Shown here piece by piece: positions 1 to 9,882 of a stretch of 64,000 nucleotides of DNA. The notes under the pieces were generated by a model that had not been told where the DNA came from, did no database searches, and worked only from the letters and a program-made list of their open reading frames with translations. Position numbers and translations under genes: made by a program. This stretch comes from Brasenia schreberi (taxonomy: Eukaryota > Streptophyta > Magnoliopsida > Nymphaeales > Cabombaceae), in NCBI GenBank assembly GCA_036023115.1, contig JAYKKT010000089.1, positions 18,408,501 through 18,472,500 on the forward strand. The letters are read 5' to 3'. Every line of letters begins with the position of its first letter. Position 1 is the first letter of the stretch.

Positions 1-1679
1 AGCGTCTCTAAGGGGAGGTCGAGTGCTATGGATGTATGGAATGAATGCAGTTGGGTATGAATGGGAAGAATGGCGTTTGTGCCATAGACCAACTCGAATG
101 GTGTGGCATTCGTGGGAGTCCGGATGGAAGTCCTATAAGCCCATAAGGCTTCATCCAGCTTCTCGTGCCACGTCCTACCCTTCTCTAAGGTTTTCTCAAT
201 AATACTAATGAGAGTCTTGTTTGTGGCTTCGGCTTGGCCGTTGCCTTGAGGGTAGTAGGGCGAAGAGAAGTGGTGAGTTATGCCATACGTGTTGCACAAC
301 TTGACCATCCGCTCGTTCTTGAATGGGGTACCATTATCAAACACAAGGTCTCGTGGAACCCCAAATCGAGCCAAGATATTCCTCCGGATGAAAGCCACCA
401 CATGTTGCCCCATTACATTTGTTAGGGAAATGGCTTCCACCCACTTGGAGAAATACTCCGTGGCTGCTAGAATAAAACGATGCCCATTCGAGGCCTTTGG
501 AAATATTGGGCCTACAATGTCAAACGCCCACATGGTAAATGGCCAGGGGCTGACCACGGAATGCAATGCAGATGAAGGGATATGAATGGCGTGCCCATCC
601 ACTTGACACGGATGACACTTCCTAACATGATCGTGACAATCCTTTTTCAGGGTGGACCAAAAATAGCCCCCTCTAAGTATTTTCATCGCCATCATGTTGG
701 CATTAACATGACCTCCACATTCTCCATCGTGGAACTCATGCATCACTATCCTAGCCTCCTCTAGGTCGATACACCTAAGCAGAATGCCGGTAAAACTCTT
801 TTTGTATAAGACCCCACCCAAAATGGTGTATCGGGTAGAAATCTTACGAATGAATGCCTTATCTTTGGACGTGGCATCCTCGGTGAATCCCCCATTTTCT
901 AAAAATTGTTTTATGTCATAGAACCAGGGTTTTTCAATAGACTCTAGGTTGTTTTGGCAAATATCCAAGTCGTGTGTGGATGGATGGGGCGCATGCCATA
1001 TTTCCAAAGATCTGGTCCTTGAAATGGGATCGACCTTCAAGGCGGAACCCAAGGAGGAGAGGGCATCGGCGATGCCATTGTCCTCTCTTCCTACGTGTGT
1101 GAGCTTACACGACTGGAAGGATTGGACCAATCGAGTGGCCAACTCGTGATATGGAAGTAGTTTCTCATTACGTACTTGCCAAATTTTTAAAACCTGGTTT
1201 ATGACAAGGAGTGAATCTCCAAAGACCTCGATGCATGATGCCCCTAGAGTTTTCGAAATCCTTAAGCCTTGTATGAGTGCTTCATACTCAGCTACGTTGT
1301 TGGAACATTCGAAATCTAAGCGGACTGCTATGGGAATCTCACCCTTTTCAGGGGAGATTAGGATGATCCCGGCACCAGCCCCTCGGTTTCGTGCCCCATC
1401 GAAGTGCATCTTCCACACTTGGTTTTCGAAAGAATTTGCCAAAATGTGGTTTTGAAAATGGTTTTGCAATATGCCTTCATCAGGCATTTCGACAAGAGTG
1501 GGATATGCGTCCTCTAAGGGGAATTCAGCCACGTAATCTGCTAGGGCTTGTCCCTTAATGGAGATCCGGTGATGGTATTTCAGGTCATACTCCATTAGAA
1601 GGAGTTGCCATTTGCCCAATCTACCCGTGAGAATGGGTTTTTCGAACAAGTGCTTGATTGGATCAAGCTTGGACACTAT
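1..1679 (-). pseudogene. Copy 1 second RNase H (aRNH) and integrase, cut by window edge
   Basis: One uninterrupted minus-strand frame from 1679 to base 1. The first part is the end of the classical RNase H. The archaeal-type RNase H follows (motifs HFDGAR, AEYEALIQGL, FGDSLL and IADALS carry the expected D-E-D-D acidic residues). Then integrase: an HHCC zinc finger (HEFHDGECGGH ... CHPC) and the catalytic core with Asp in AFDIVG, Asp in DNGTPF and Glu in QAEATNKT. Integrase would insert the cDNA into the host chromosome. The residue before the second Asp is Phe, where other copies have Ser. The last roughly 100 residues lie off the window. The frame is continuous with RT upstream apart from two stops. 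Called pseudogene because of those stops. Confidence 0.88.
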
Positions 1680-3445
1680 CTAGATCTCATGATCTAGGAA
1701 ATAGTGTCTGAACTTCTGGCAGGCCCAGACTAGGGCCAAGCACATCTTCTCCATGGCTTGATAATTTCGTTCATAAGCCAAGAGAGTTTTCGAAATATAG
1801 TAGATGTCATACTCCTTATGGGTGTCATCCTCGTATTGAGCTAGCAGGGCTCCTAAAGCATTTACATGCACAGAGATGTATAATAAAAGCGGTTTTCCTT
1901 ATTTTGGAGGATTCAAAACGGGGGGATTAACCAAGTATGCCTTCAGTCTCTCGAAGGACTTTTGGCATTCATCATCCCATAAGAATTTCGTACCCTTCCT
2001 CAACAGTTTGTTGAAGGGTTCGCATCTAGTTGCCAGATTCGATATGAATCGACGCACAGATTGTAATCGACCCTGGAGGCTACGGACTTGGGTGAGATTG
2101 GAGGGTGGAGCCATGTCTATGATGGCTCGACACTTAGAGGGGTCGACTTCTATTCCCCTTTGGCTCACCATAAAGCCTAGAAGCTTCCCTGATTCTACCC
2201 CGAACACACATTTTTTAGGGTTTAGCTTTACTTTGTAAAGCCTAAGCCTTTCGAAAATCTTTTGTAAACATTCGATATGGGTGCATCGGGTTTTGGATTT
2301 CGCCAAGAGATCATCTACATACACTTCTACAAGCTCATGAATTTGATCATGGAAGATCGTGTTCATGGCTCGTTGGTATGTTGCGCCGGCATTTTTTAAA
2401 CCAAAGGGCATGACTGTATAGCAGTATGTGCCCCATGGGGTTGTGAAGGCGGTCTTACCCTGATCTCGTGGACTTAGTTTGATTTGATTATAGCCTGAAT
2501 AGCCATCCATGAATGAAAACATTTCATGATTTGCAGTACTATCGACTATCAAATCTATGTTTGGTAAATGATAATTATCCTTTGGAGTGGCTTTATTCAG
2601 GTTTCTAAAATCGATGCATATTTGAATTTTCCCATTGGTTTTTCGAACCACAACGATATTTGACAACCAATCAGAATACGCAATGGGTTTTATAAATCCG
2701 GCTTTTAGCAGATCTTCTAAACCCTCTTTGACTTGCGTGTGTACATTCGGGTGTATTTTCCTAAGCTTCTGCTTTATTGGTTTTACACCTATATCTAAGG
2801 GAAGACGATGCTCGACTATGTTGGGATCTATGCCCGGCATGTCTTCATACGTCCATGCAAACACATCTAAATAGGTTTGTAGAAATGCAATGAATGCTAA
2901 CTTTTCAGTTTCATGCAAGCATGCGCCTATTTTGATGGTTTTGGGATTGGAATCATCCCCTAGGTTCACCTCTACGAAATCTCCTCCTACTGATTGGGAA
3001 GGTCTTTCAAAATCGAGAATTCTATGAAATTCTAGGAGCTCAGAAGTGGGATCTTCCTCGAGGGGATCCACTTCTGGGCTTTGATCATTCTCGTGGGCTA
3101 TAGACCCGAGGGAACTTGATGCGTGGTTTTCAAAATAACCTGGTTTTGTACTTAGATTTTCAAGTGATTTCGAAATTTTTGGTCTAGCTATGCAGACGAC
3201 GCTTCTTTCGAAATCCTTTTCTTTTGCCAAAGTCTTACCAGGAGCAGCTATGTACAAAATCTTTTTGGTATTTTCCAAATTTTCGATTTTTTTGGGCTTT
3301 TGTAAAACAAGAACTTTGGGAACTATACAAAGCACTCTTTTTTCGAGTTTTTGTTTTTCCATTGTTTTTGGTTTTTCTTGTTTTTCGATTTTAAGTTTTC
3401 AAATGTTTTTGGTATTTTTTTAGACAAAGGGATCTTCCGTCATAC
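1680..3445 (-). pseudogene. Copy 1 reverse transcriptase and classical RNase H
   Basis: Minus-strand pol N-terminus. RT carries FMDGYSGYNQIKL, PFGLKNAGATYQRAM and the catalytic YVDD box (codons at 2310-2321), followed by the connection and RNase H (HANALGALLAQY, YERNYQAMEK, FRHYFLDHEI). RT copies the element RNA into DNA. The frame starts just after the acceptor-like TAG at 3446-3448, with a Met codon at 3443. An early stop follows that Met, and the long open stretch is 1899-3362. Two nonsense changes break the rest: CAA to TAA at 1899-1901 and TGG to TAG at 1680-1682. The classical RNase H has His where an Asp is usual in its first motif, so it may be structural rather than catalytic. Copy C has the same TGG to TAG change. 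Confidence 0.88.
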
Positions 3446-3472
3446 CTACAAAGGGAAAACACTACGGGTTAG
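3446..3472 (-). promoter_or_regulatory. Candidate 3' splice site at gag-pro/pol boundary, copy 1
   Basis: Sense strand reads CTAAC (3472-3468), a spacer, TTTTCCCTTTGTAG, then GTATGACGG. This has the form of a plant branchpoint about 23 nt before a pyrimidine-rich acceptor. The TAA inside CTAAC is the native gag-pro stop, and the following ATG opens pol in another frame. Ogre elements are known to carry an intron between protease and RT; use of this site here is inferred. Confidence 0.5.
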
Positions 3473-5016
3473 ACTCGGAATAGGAGGTCTAAACCATAGG
3501 TTTCTTCTAAGGCAGGCTCCGAGGCACCCTTGACCCAGGTGGTCACAGGGGGTGGCTCCGGTGGTATTCGGGGAGTATAGCCGATCCCATATCGGCTTGG
3601 GTTGGCCCTAGGAAGGATGGGCTCTAGGAGACCCTGGTTTTGTGCCCCTAGACTCTAGTAGGGCGTGTAGCCCATGTTCAATAACATGTTCCACGACCTT
3701 TTGTTTTTTGAAAAGATGGGATACAAGTCATGGTCTTGGAACATGCTATCGTCCATATTAGGCTCGTATGGCCTTTTGTCCAGGGGTTTTGGAAATAGGG
3801 AACGCTTGGGTTTTCCTAGGAGGATTAGAGTCGGGAGGGGGCCTGCTTTGGGCGGCCCCTTCACACATACAACCTTCCTAGGGTTGTTCAACACGAGCCG
3901 AGGTGGCTCAACCATAATTTGCCCCAGGTTAGCCTCATGGGCCTGGGAGCTCGATAAACAAGGGGAGTTTATGATCCCCTGAAGCTGTGGGTGACTCTCA
4001 CCTAGGATCACTACGACCTGGTCCCTAAAAGGGATCTTGACACACCTGTGGAAGGTAGATGGCACAGCGCACAAACTGTGTATCCATGGCCTTCCCAGTA
4101 ACAGGTTATAATGGGGGTGGATGTCCAAGACATGGAACACCCCCGTGTGTTCGATCCCTCCCGTTTCCATTGGGAGTTCGATGGATCCTAAAGGCCTAGA
4201 CGCATTCCCATCATATCCAGTGATAACGATGAGGCTTGGGTTTACTGAAGTCAAGGTGACTCCGATTTTGTACGCCACGTGAAGTGGAAGGATGTTGAGC
4301 CCTCCTCCACCATCGACTAGGCACCTGTCTAGAGAGTGGTTGTTTAGAACCACCTCGATATGCAGGGCCTGGTTATGGGTTTCGTAGGGTCTATCTACAT
4401 CATCTTCCGAAAAGGTGATGGGCGATTTTGCTCCTAATAAAGCCACTTGGGCAGACAAGGATTCCGGACTTATGTTCGAATCAACCTTGGCCCTTTCTAG
4501 AATTTTCTCTAATACAAGTCTATGCCTAGGCGAGGTTTTGATAAGCTTTAGGATAGACATGTGAATAGGAATCTTTGAAAGGTGGTTTTCGAAATCATAA
4601 GGATTTAGGATGACTTTGTCCTTATCTGCTTTTGGCAGACCACTAGGGATACATGCTTTTGAGGGGCCAGGCACACTGACCACCTTTTGAGCACCTTGAA
4701 GGTGCGGGGGTTGATAGATCCTCCCGGATCTAGTGACTTCCCCCACGACCAGCCTAGGGTTTGCGCTAAACTTGGCTCTAAGGATGAGCTGAGGAGAACC
4801 TTGGATTTTCAAAACTGGTTTTACCAGGGTTTCCACTTTTGGTGGTCCCCGAATGACGACTTGGGCGGGCCTCTTGTATAATACAAGGATGGGCGCACAA
4901 GTAGGTCGACCAGGTTCTGGCTTTTGCGCTAGTTCCTTAGAAATGGTGAGGGTACATACCTCCTTTCCTTTCCCACTGCCACTGGCGTGTTTGGGAAAGG
5001 GTTCCTTGAAGATAGC
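3469..5016 (-). pseudogene. Copy 1 aspartic protease region (3' half of gag-pro)
   Basis: Retroviral-type aspartic protease in the same frame as gag. Visible motifs are LVDGGGGLNILPLH, where the Asp stands in place of the DTG/DSG catalytic Asp, then ITGYDGNASRPLGSIELPM and YNLLLGRPWIHS. The enzyme would process the Gag-Pro(-Pol) polyprotein. The flanking N-terminal stretch is a Pro/Lys-rich linker (VTRSGRIYQPPHLQ). The open stretch ends prematurely at 3655-3657, where AAG became TAG (a transversion). In other copies the frame continues to LLFRV and the stop inside CTAAC. Fold assignment is by motif and gene order. Confidence 0.8.
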
Positions 5017-6339
5017 TTAAGGTGGCTCAGGTTCCGCAGTGACCTGGAGCCGGCCTTCTGCTATCAAGTTCTCAATTTTATTTAAAAGAGAGAAGCAGCG
5101 TTTGGTATCATGGCCTTTGAGCCGATGATACTTGCAAAATCGGTTTAAATACCCCCCTTTGGAAGTGACTCCTTCGGGGATTTCAGGGAGTTCGATCATG
5201 CCCTGGGCAAGTAAGAGGTCTAGGACCTCCGACACAGGTTGCCCCAGCGGAGTATACTCCCGTTTTTCAACCGGTTTTTGAAAATTGCGTTCCCTCTTAT
5301 TTTCTAATTTTTCAAAATTTTTAGAAGTGCCCGCCATGCCTGGATCCACCCGGACATTGGCGATTTTATGGGGCTTTGCCCCTTTGTCCGTCGTGGGCAG
5401 CCCATATGCAATGGGCTTTTCCAAACGGGTTTTTGGAACGGCACTTCCTTTCCATAAGTGGTCGTATGTCCCTTTTCGTAAGTTGGTTTCAAAGAGGGAG
5501 GCCTTTTTGATCAACTTATGGAAAGTTGAAATCTCATGGAGCGAGAGAAGGGTTTTTAACTCGCTTTTAAAATTATCCAGGATGAGCATTACTGCGCATC
5601 CTTCGGATATGGGCTCTCGCACTTGGCCCAAAAGCGACCTCCATCTTATAATGAAGGCATGCACGTCTTCGTTCATGCCTTGCTTTGTATCCCTTAAGGT
5701 ATTCAGGGTTGGCGTGACTTCCACGTTGTGTGCAAATCTTTGCATGAAGCAGTTCGCTAACTCTTCAAAAGTAGCGAACTGGCTTAAGTCGTAGGAAGCC
5801 AGCCATTTGGCAGCTGTGCCTTTAAGGGATAGAGGGAACCAATACACCCATTTCATCGAGTCCTTTTTCTTCTTATGGGTTCGACGCGAGAAAAGCTGCA
5901 AGTGAGACTTAGGGTCTCCCATGCCATCATACCGATGGAAGTTCGGTATTTCATCGTCACTGTCTGTTTCGTAATCCATAGGAAGGAAATCAGACAGGGC
6001 GTAGCTTCTTTTCTCTTTATTCTGCCCTTTCAGCAGCTGCTGTAGGGCTTTACAGTCCTTTTGTGTGAAGGACTCGTGGTATTGGTTGCCTTCCATTACG
6101 GAGGCCTCTTTTTGCTTGCGAGGTTTTTCAGATTTCTTTTTAGGCCTTTGTTCACCGTTCAATGAACATGAATCGCCTACTTCAGCCTCTTGGCTGAGAG
6201 CATCGATTTTGGCCTCAAACTCCCTTCTCAAGTCCTCGATTTCATCTAGTTTTATTTTGTTTTTGAAAATCCTCCTAGAGTGAGAACTTGATGCGCATGA
6301 GCCTTGGCTCGACACTTCACTTGGATTGGATTTTGACAT
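5017..6339 (-). pseudogene. Copy 1 gag (capsid/nucleocapsid)
   Basis: Gag polyprotein of about 440 residues. The ATG is at 6339 (MSKSNPSEV); an in-frame TTG lies nine bases upstream but is a poor start. The N-terminus is Ser-rich, then acidic/Lys-rich and probably helical (LDEIEDLRREFEAKIDAL). The retrotransposon gag capsid domain follows (MKWVYWFPLSLKGTAAKW, FANCFMQRF-like, RWRSLLGQVREPI), and near the C-terminus a nucleocapsid knuckle CKYHRLKGHDTKRC of form CX2HX4HX4C. Gag forms the virus-like particle and binds element RNA. In copy E the frame continues into protease (EPEPPQAIFKE); here CAA became TAA at 5017-5019. This is the least damaged gag in the window. Confidence 0.88.
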
Positions 6340-6483
6340 GCTTTTCAAGCTTTTTCAAAATTTCCTAAGTACAAGCAAAGAAAAACAAGTTAAAACAACA
6401 CCTTTTTACAAAATTTTCGCAAGACTTCTACAAGCAAACTCGATTTTTGAAAAGGCTCACGTCCCACCGGGCATGCCAATCTC
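6340..6483 (-). other. Copy 1 leader with primer-binding site and acceptor-like site
   Basis: Between LTR1 and the gag ATG. Five bases inside the LTR end the sense strand reads TGGCATGCCCGGTGGGAC (about 6461-6478), starting with the TGG expected opposite a tRNA CCA end; the same position in copy A reads TGGCACACCTGGTGGGAC. I do not assign the tRNA. Nearer gag, TTTTAAC and a pyrimidine-rich run end in CTTAG/G (exon would start at 6364), 25 bases before the ATG, and look like a 3' splice site. Confidence 0.65.
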
Positions 6484-7093
6484 TGTAGATGCGCGAAAAA
6501 TCCCCGCCTCTTTGCCTCTTTCGGGGCTTGGAGTGGATCTTCTCGTGTGTCTAAGGCCTATATATGCAAATTGGGCGTGCCAGCTAGCTTACTTAAGCTA
6601 GCGAAGATATTTTTAATACTGACTTCTAAACGTGGCGACTGTGAGCAAGTAAGCTCTTGTCGTCGCAGACCTTCTTGCATCGATGCGCAAGGGTCAGTCT
6701 GTACGCTTTGCAAAAATCGAGTTTTTTGGAGGAAAGTCTACGAAGCGGTTCGAGGTGTCTATTTTGGGTCTTTAAGATGCGGTTGTATGTTTTAGATCAC
6801 GTGGATTTGCACGTGCCTAAGTCTTTTCTTTTATCCCTTTTCGGGCCACCTAGTTTGTGTTTTATGAACACTCCACTACATGGGCGAATTCGAGCGGGGC
6901 TTGCTTTGATGCAATATGCGTCCTACCTCGTGGTATGGCGTAGATGCAATGCAAACTCACACTACTCCAAAGGGAAAACCCGAAATGTAAAGACAATACT
7001 GAAGGGGAAATAACAGATGGGAAATAACCGAAGGGAAATAACCGAAGGGAAATGACCGAAGGGAGATATGTATATAGCTTATGTATATGAGCC

Positions 7094-7715
7094 CTTACTC
7101 GGGTCTTGCAAATAAGAGCGAAGGCTCAATGTGGGTGCGTGCTTGAATTGAAAGACTTACACACACGACATGAAATTAAACCCAAATATAAATTGCAGTA
7201 TGGCCTTGACTAAGGTCTTGGGAATAAGAGCGAAGGCTCAATGTGTGTGAGAGTGCTTGAATTGAAAGACTACCCACACGACATAAATGAAACCCAAATA
7301 TAACTGCAATAAGGCCTTTACTAAGGTCTAGGGAGTAAGAGCGAAGGCTCAATGTGTGTGAAAGTGCTTGAATTGAAAGACTCACTCACACGACATGAAA
7401 TGAAACCCAAATAGTATAGGTCGGCCCTTACTTGGGTCTTTCAACTAAGAGCGAAAGCTCAATGTGTGTGAGAGTGCTTGAATTGAAAGACTTACTCACA
7501 CGACATGAAATGAAACCCAAATAGTATAGGTCGGACCTTACTTGGGTCTTTCAACTAAGAGCGAAAGCTCAATGTGTGTGAGAGTGCTTGAATTGAAAGA
7601 CTTACTCACACGACATGAAATGAAACCCAAATAGTATAGGTCGGCCCTTACTTGGGTCTTTCAACTAAGAGCGAAAGCTCAATGTGTGTGAGTGCTTGAA
7701 TTGAAAGACAACGCA
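7094..7715 (-). repeat. LTR internal 110-bp tandem repeat, about six units (LTR1)
   Basis: Units of about 110-113 bp, each with AAGAGCGAA(A/G)GCTCAATGTG, GCTTGAATTGAAAGAC, a CACACGACAT block and GAAACCCAAATA. LTR4 also has about six units. LTR5, LTR8, the two solo LTRs and E's 5' LTR have about five, LTR2 and LTR3 about three, LTR6 about two and E's 3' LTR one. The array lies in the downstream part of the LTR, between the second donor-like site and the CACGTG pair. Confidence 0.85.
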
Positions 7716-8642
7716 CCCAACTTAAACAAAACCCTTCGAAAATGAAAGTATATATATACACTTATATATTAGGGGCTGATCAGGCCCGTGTGTGTTCAAA
7801 ATCGTGCACGACTAAGAGAGTGCACGTGTGTGGTTGTGCCAAGCCACGTTATTACAAGCGGGGGGAGACTATGCTCCGTTATTACAACCCCGTATCAAAT
7901 TGAATCTCAAGCAAGTATACAACTAAGGACCGAGTTTAGGCACTTACGAGTAGCTGGTCCGTAGAGGCCTTGCTTGAGCGTGTGCTTGACCTTGGGCTGC
8001 AAATGGGAGCTCCGCGAAGATAGGTGATCAAAGGTGCTGGCCGGATACAAGTGGGGCGCGGGATAGGCGCCTCAAAGGTGGCCGGTGGCAAGTAGATGTC
8101 GCCTGAAGATAGGGGGTTAAAGGGGCTGAACAAATGAGTTCTTAGGGTCACTAGGGAGTTGAGTGTTTAGGGAAAACTGGACCTAAAGGGGAGTTTGTGG
8201 GAAGGCCGAATGGGACACCTAGGGGAAGGCCGAATGGGATATGATGGCTAGGTAGTGGCCGGCAGTTTGGGCTATGCTAGGTTCGGCTAAGTGAAAAGGG
8301 TGGTGGTAAAAGGGCTGAGATGAGGATAGGGTGGGTGGCTAGGAGTGGAGAGGTGGAAGAGAAGGGCTTTGATGGAGTTAGGGTACTTACCGAATGGGGA
8401 GAGGCGGTGGAAGGCAATGAGGAGCCGGCGGGCAGGTGAGCTCTTGGCTGGTTCGGTTGGGTGAAGGTGGTGGCGTCCGGTTGGGGAATGGTGGTGGATG
8501 GAAGAGGGAAGGTGGCGGGGCAGGTTGAGCTAGTGGAGCAGGTGGAGAGTGGAGCAGGCGGGTAGGTGGAGAGTGGAGAGTGGAGCCGGCTGGGCTGAGG
8601 TGAGGGCCCTCTTGCTTGAAAACCCACCCCCAAAGGGGAGGG

Positions 8643-8652
8643 GTTTAAATAG
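8643..8652 (-). promoter_or_regulatory. LTR1 TATA box
   Basis: Sense CTATTTAAACCCC followed by a C-run. The same position in other LTRs reads TATTTAAA (E, LTR4, solo 45280), TATATAAA (solo 25594, LTR5), CTATAAAAAC (LTR2) or CTATAAACC (LTR3, LTR6). Conservation of a TATA element among diverged LTRs supports it as the Pol II core promoter. Confidence 0.65.
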
Positions 8653-8689
8653 GGGATGGGTAGGTCGGTTAGGGCTGGGCTGAGGGTAG

Positions 8690-9045
8690 TGGTTAGGTGG
8701 TTTAGGTAGGGTGGTATGTAGATAAGGTGGGCTGGAAAGGGTTGGGCCAGATATTTTAAAACTAGGGGTTTGGGTAGATTGTGGGCTAAGGGTGGTTTAG
8801 GGGTTTAGGGCTAGGTTAGGTGGTTGGGTTTTAGGGTGAGGTTTAGTGAGCTAGGTTAGGTGATTAGGCTAGGTTTAGGCTAGGATTAGGGAAATTAATC
8901 TAGGTTTAGGGAAGGATTAGGGAAGTGGGTTAGGTGATTAGGTTGGGATTAGGCCGGGATTAGGGAAGTGGGTTAGGTGATTAGGTTGGGATTAGGGGTG
9001 GATTAGGGGTTTGGGCTAGGATTAGTCATTTTGGGTTAGGTTTTG
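8690..9045 (-). repeat. Telomere-like degenerate tract in U3 (LTR1)
   Basis: A run of irregular TTAGG, TTTAGGG and GATTAGG units (plus strand), including a duplicated block of about 45 bp near 8930-9010. It resembles the plant telomere repeat TTTAGGG but is never a perfect array. Equivalent tracts lie at about 19300-19530, 26420-26690, 29460-29830, 39360-39590, 40830-41090, 43840-44105, 47455-47735, 55280-55550 and 62210-62480, always upstream of the TATA position, so they are part of the LTR. Confidence 0.75.
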
Positions 9046-9882
9046 GTGAGGGAGCTCCCTTAGCATGGCCCATAGACCTTGATCACCCCATGTTGGTGCA
9101 GCCCTAGGTTAGGTTTTAGCTAACTACAAGCTTAAACCCACTCAATTAGGCTAACCCACATGTTTAAACCCAAACTTGACACACAAGTCAAGCTTAATAC
9201 AACACTCTTGATATTTTTCATCCCCACTCTCTCTCATGCCCAATATCCCACGTGAATTTCAAGTGGGCCCCACCTCCATTTATGAGAAGGTGATGTGGGC
9301 CATGGATATGGATATTGGATTGGATCTCTGGATCCAAATCCAAATCCAAGTCCAGATATGGGTTTGGATTGGAATCTGGATATATATGGTCCAGATCCAA
9401 TCCAAACTGAACTCTGACTCCTTCGAGCTGGGTTCGAAACGGACGATTCGTGCGGGGCCTGACAGCATCAGTACTCCGTCTGCGTTGGGTCTTCGCTAAC
9501 ATAGTCGTCCGCCTCCGTTTCTGCCTTCCGGAGATGACTTCAAATGCTATTTTGATAAGGATAGGGTCTTGGACGTTCGAGATCCTGGGTGTGAATCAGA
9601 TACAAGAGTTGCTGTGCTGGGCTTGACGTGTGCTCCAGTTCCGGGCTCTTCTTAGCTCTCCTGGTCCTGTCTTGATCGGGCCAAGCCGCTTCAGGGTTTC
9701 AAAACATGTTTTAAAAAGTTTTTAAAAAGCCATATCATATGTTTTTGAAAGATAAAGTTTAAAACATATATACAAGGTTGTCTGGAAGGCTCTTGGGTTT
9801 CCAAACTCAAAATGGCCCTTTGGGGCTGCTTGTACAAAACCATATTTGTTTAAGAAAATCGTGGGATTTCGGGGTGTTTACA

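Larger units (their letters stand above)
1..9882 (-). mobile_element. Copy 1: Tat-lineage Ty3/gypsy retrotransposon, 3' end beyond window
   Basis: Minus-strand element reading from LTR1 (6484-9882) through a primer site, leader, gag, protease, RT, RNase H, second RNase H and integrase to the left window edge, where integrase is cut off. It has the most complete coding order in the window. Lineage rests on the dual RNase H and the CX2HX4HX4C Gag knuckle. The upper LTR boundary does not meet genomic flank but the RT-upstream linker of another copy (9883 on), so this copy was either inserted into that element or joined to it by recombination. Its 3' LTR and target duplication lie outside the window and cannot be checked. 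Confidence 0.9.
6484..9882 (-). repeat. LTR1 (5' LTR of copy 1), 3.4 kb
   Basis: A full LTR in minus orientation: TGTAGATGCG at the lower edge and GTGTTTACA at the upper, so the sense strand runs TGTAAACACC...CATCTACA. Order in sense: a U3 hairpin near 9300-9420, a telomere-like tract, a TATA box (8643-8652), a CCACC-rich stretch, donor-like GGTAAGTACC (near 8388) and GTAAGTGCC (7947), a direct repeat containing TTGTAATAAC, the 110-bp repeats, paired CACGTG motifs (near 6796-6815) and a GCTAGCTTA palindrome (near 6590). No credible protein gene lies in it; long frames on both strands are products of repeats and C-rich sequence. Confidence 0.92.

Noticed and set aside
280..585. Plus-strand frames across pol (also at 2635-2874, 5285-5794, 13415-13702, 22063-22245 and 32442-32747)
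   Set aside because: They lie antisense to integrase, RT or gag and recur only because the sense protein is conserved; they have no independent motifs.
1899..3362. Endogenous pararetrovirus (caulimovirid) as the source of RT
   Set aside because: Integrase, LTRs with 5-bp target duplications and the dual RNase H order are those of a Ty3/gypsy element; no movement or coat protein gene is present.
6461..6478. Assigning the primer tRNA
   Set aside because: The site has the right place and TGG start, but the two readable versions differ and I could not match either confidently to a known tRNA 3' end from memory.
7094..7715. 110-bp repeats considered as a CRISPR array or satellite
   Set aside because: Repeats are head to tail without unique spacers, lie inside plant LTRs at a fixed place, and are too few for a satellite array.
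8277..8633. Pro/Ser/His-rich frames in the LTRs (also 18824-19174, 38792-39211, 46945-47316 and 59479-59940)
   Set aside because: Low-complexity CCACC sequence avoids stops by composition; reading frames and lengths are not conserved between LTRs.
9236..9499. Frames rich in Ile/Trp/Gln or Asp/Leu on both strands in U3 (also 25743-26329, 43183-43695, 47919-48230, 54642-55124 and 62620-63152)
   Set aside because: Similar-looking proteins appear on both strands because the DNA is built of GGATTT/AAATCC repeats and an inverted repeat. No start context or domain, and the frames sit in LTR promoter sequence.
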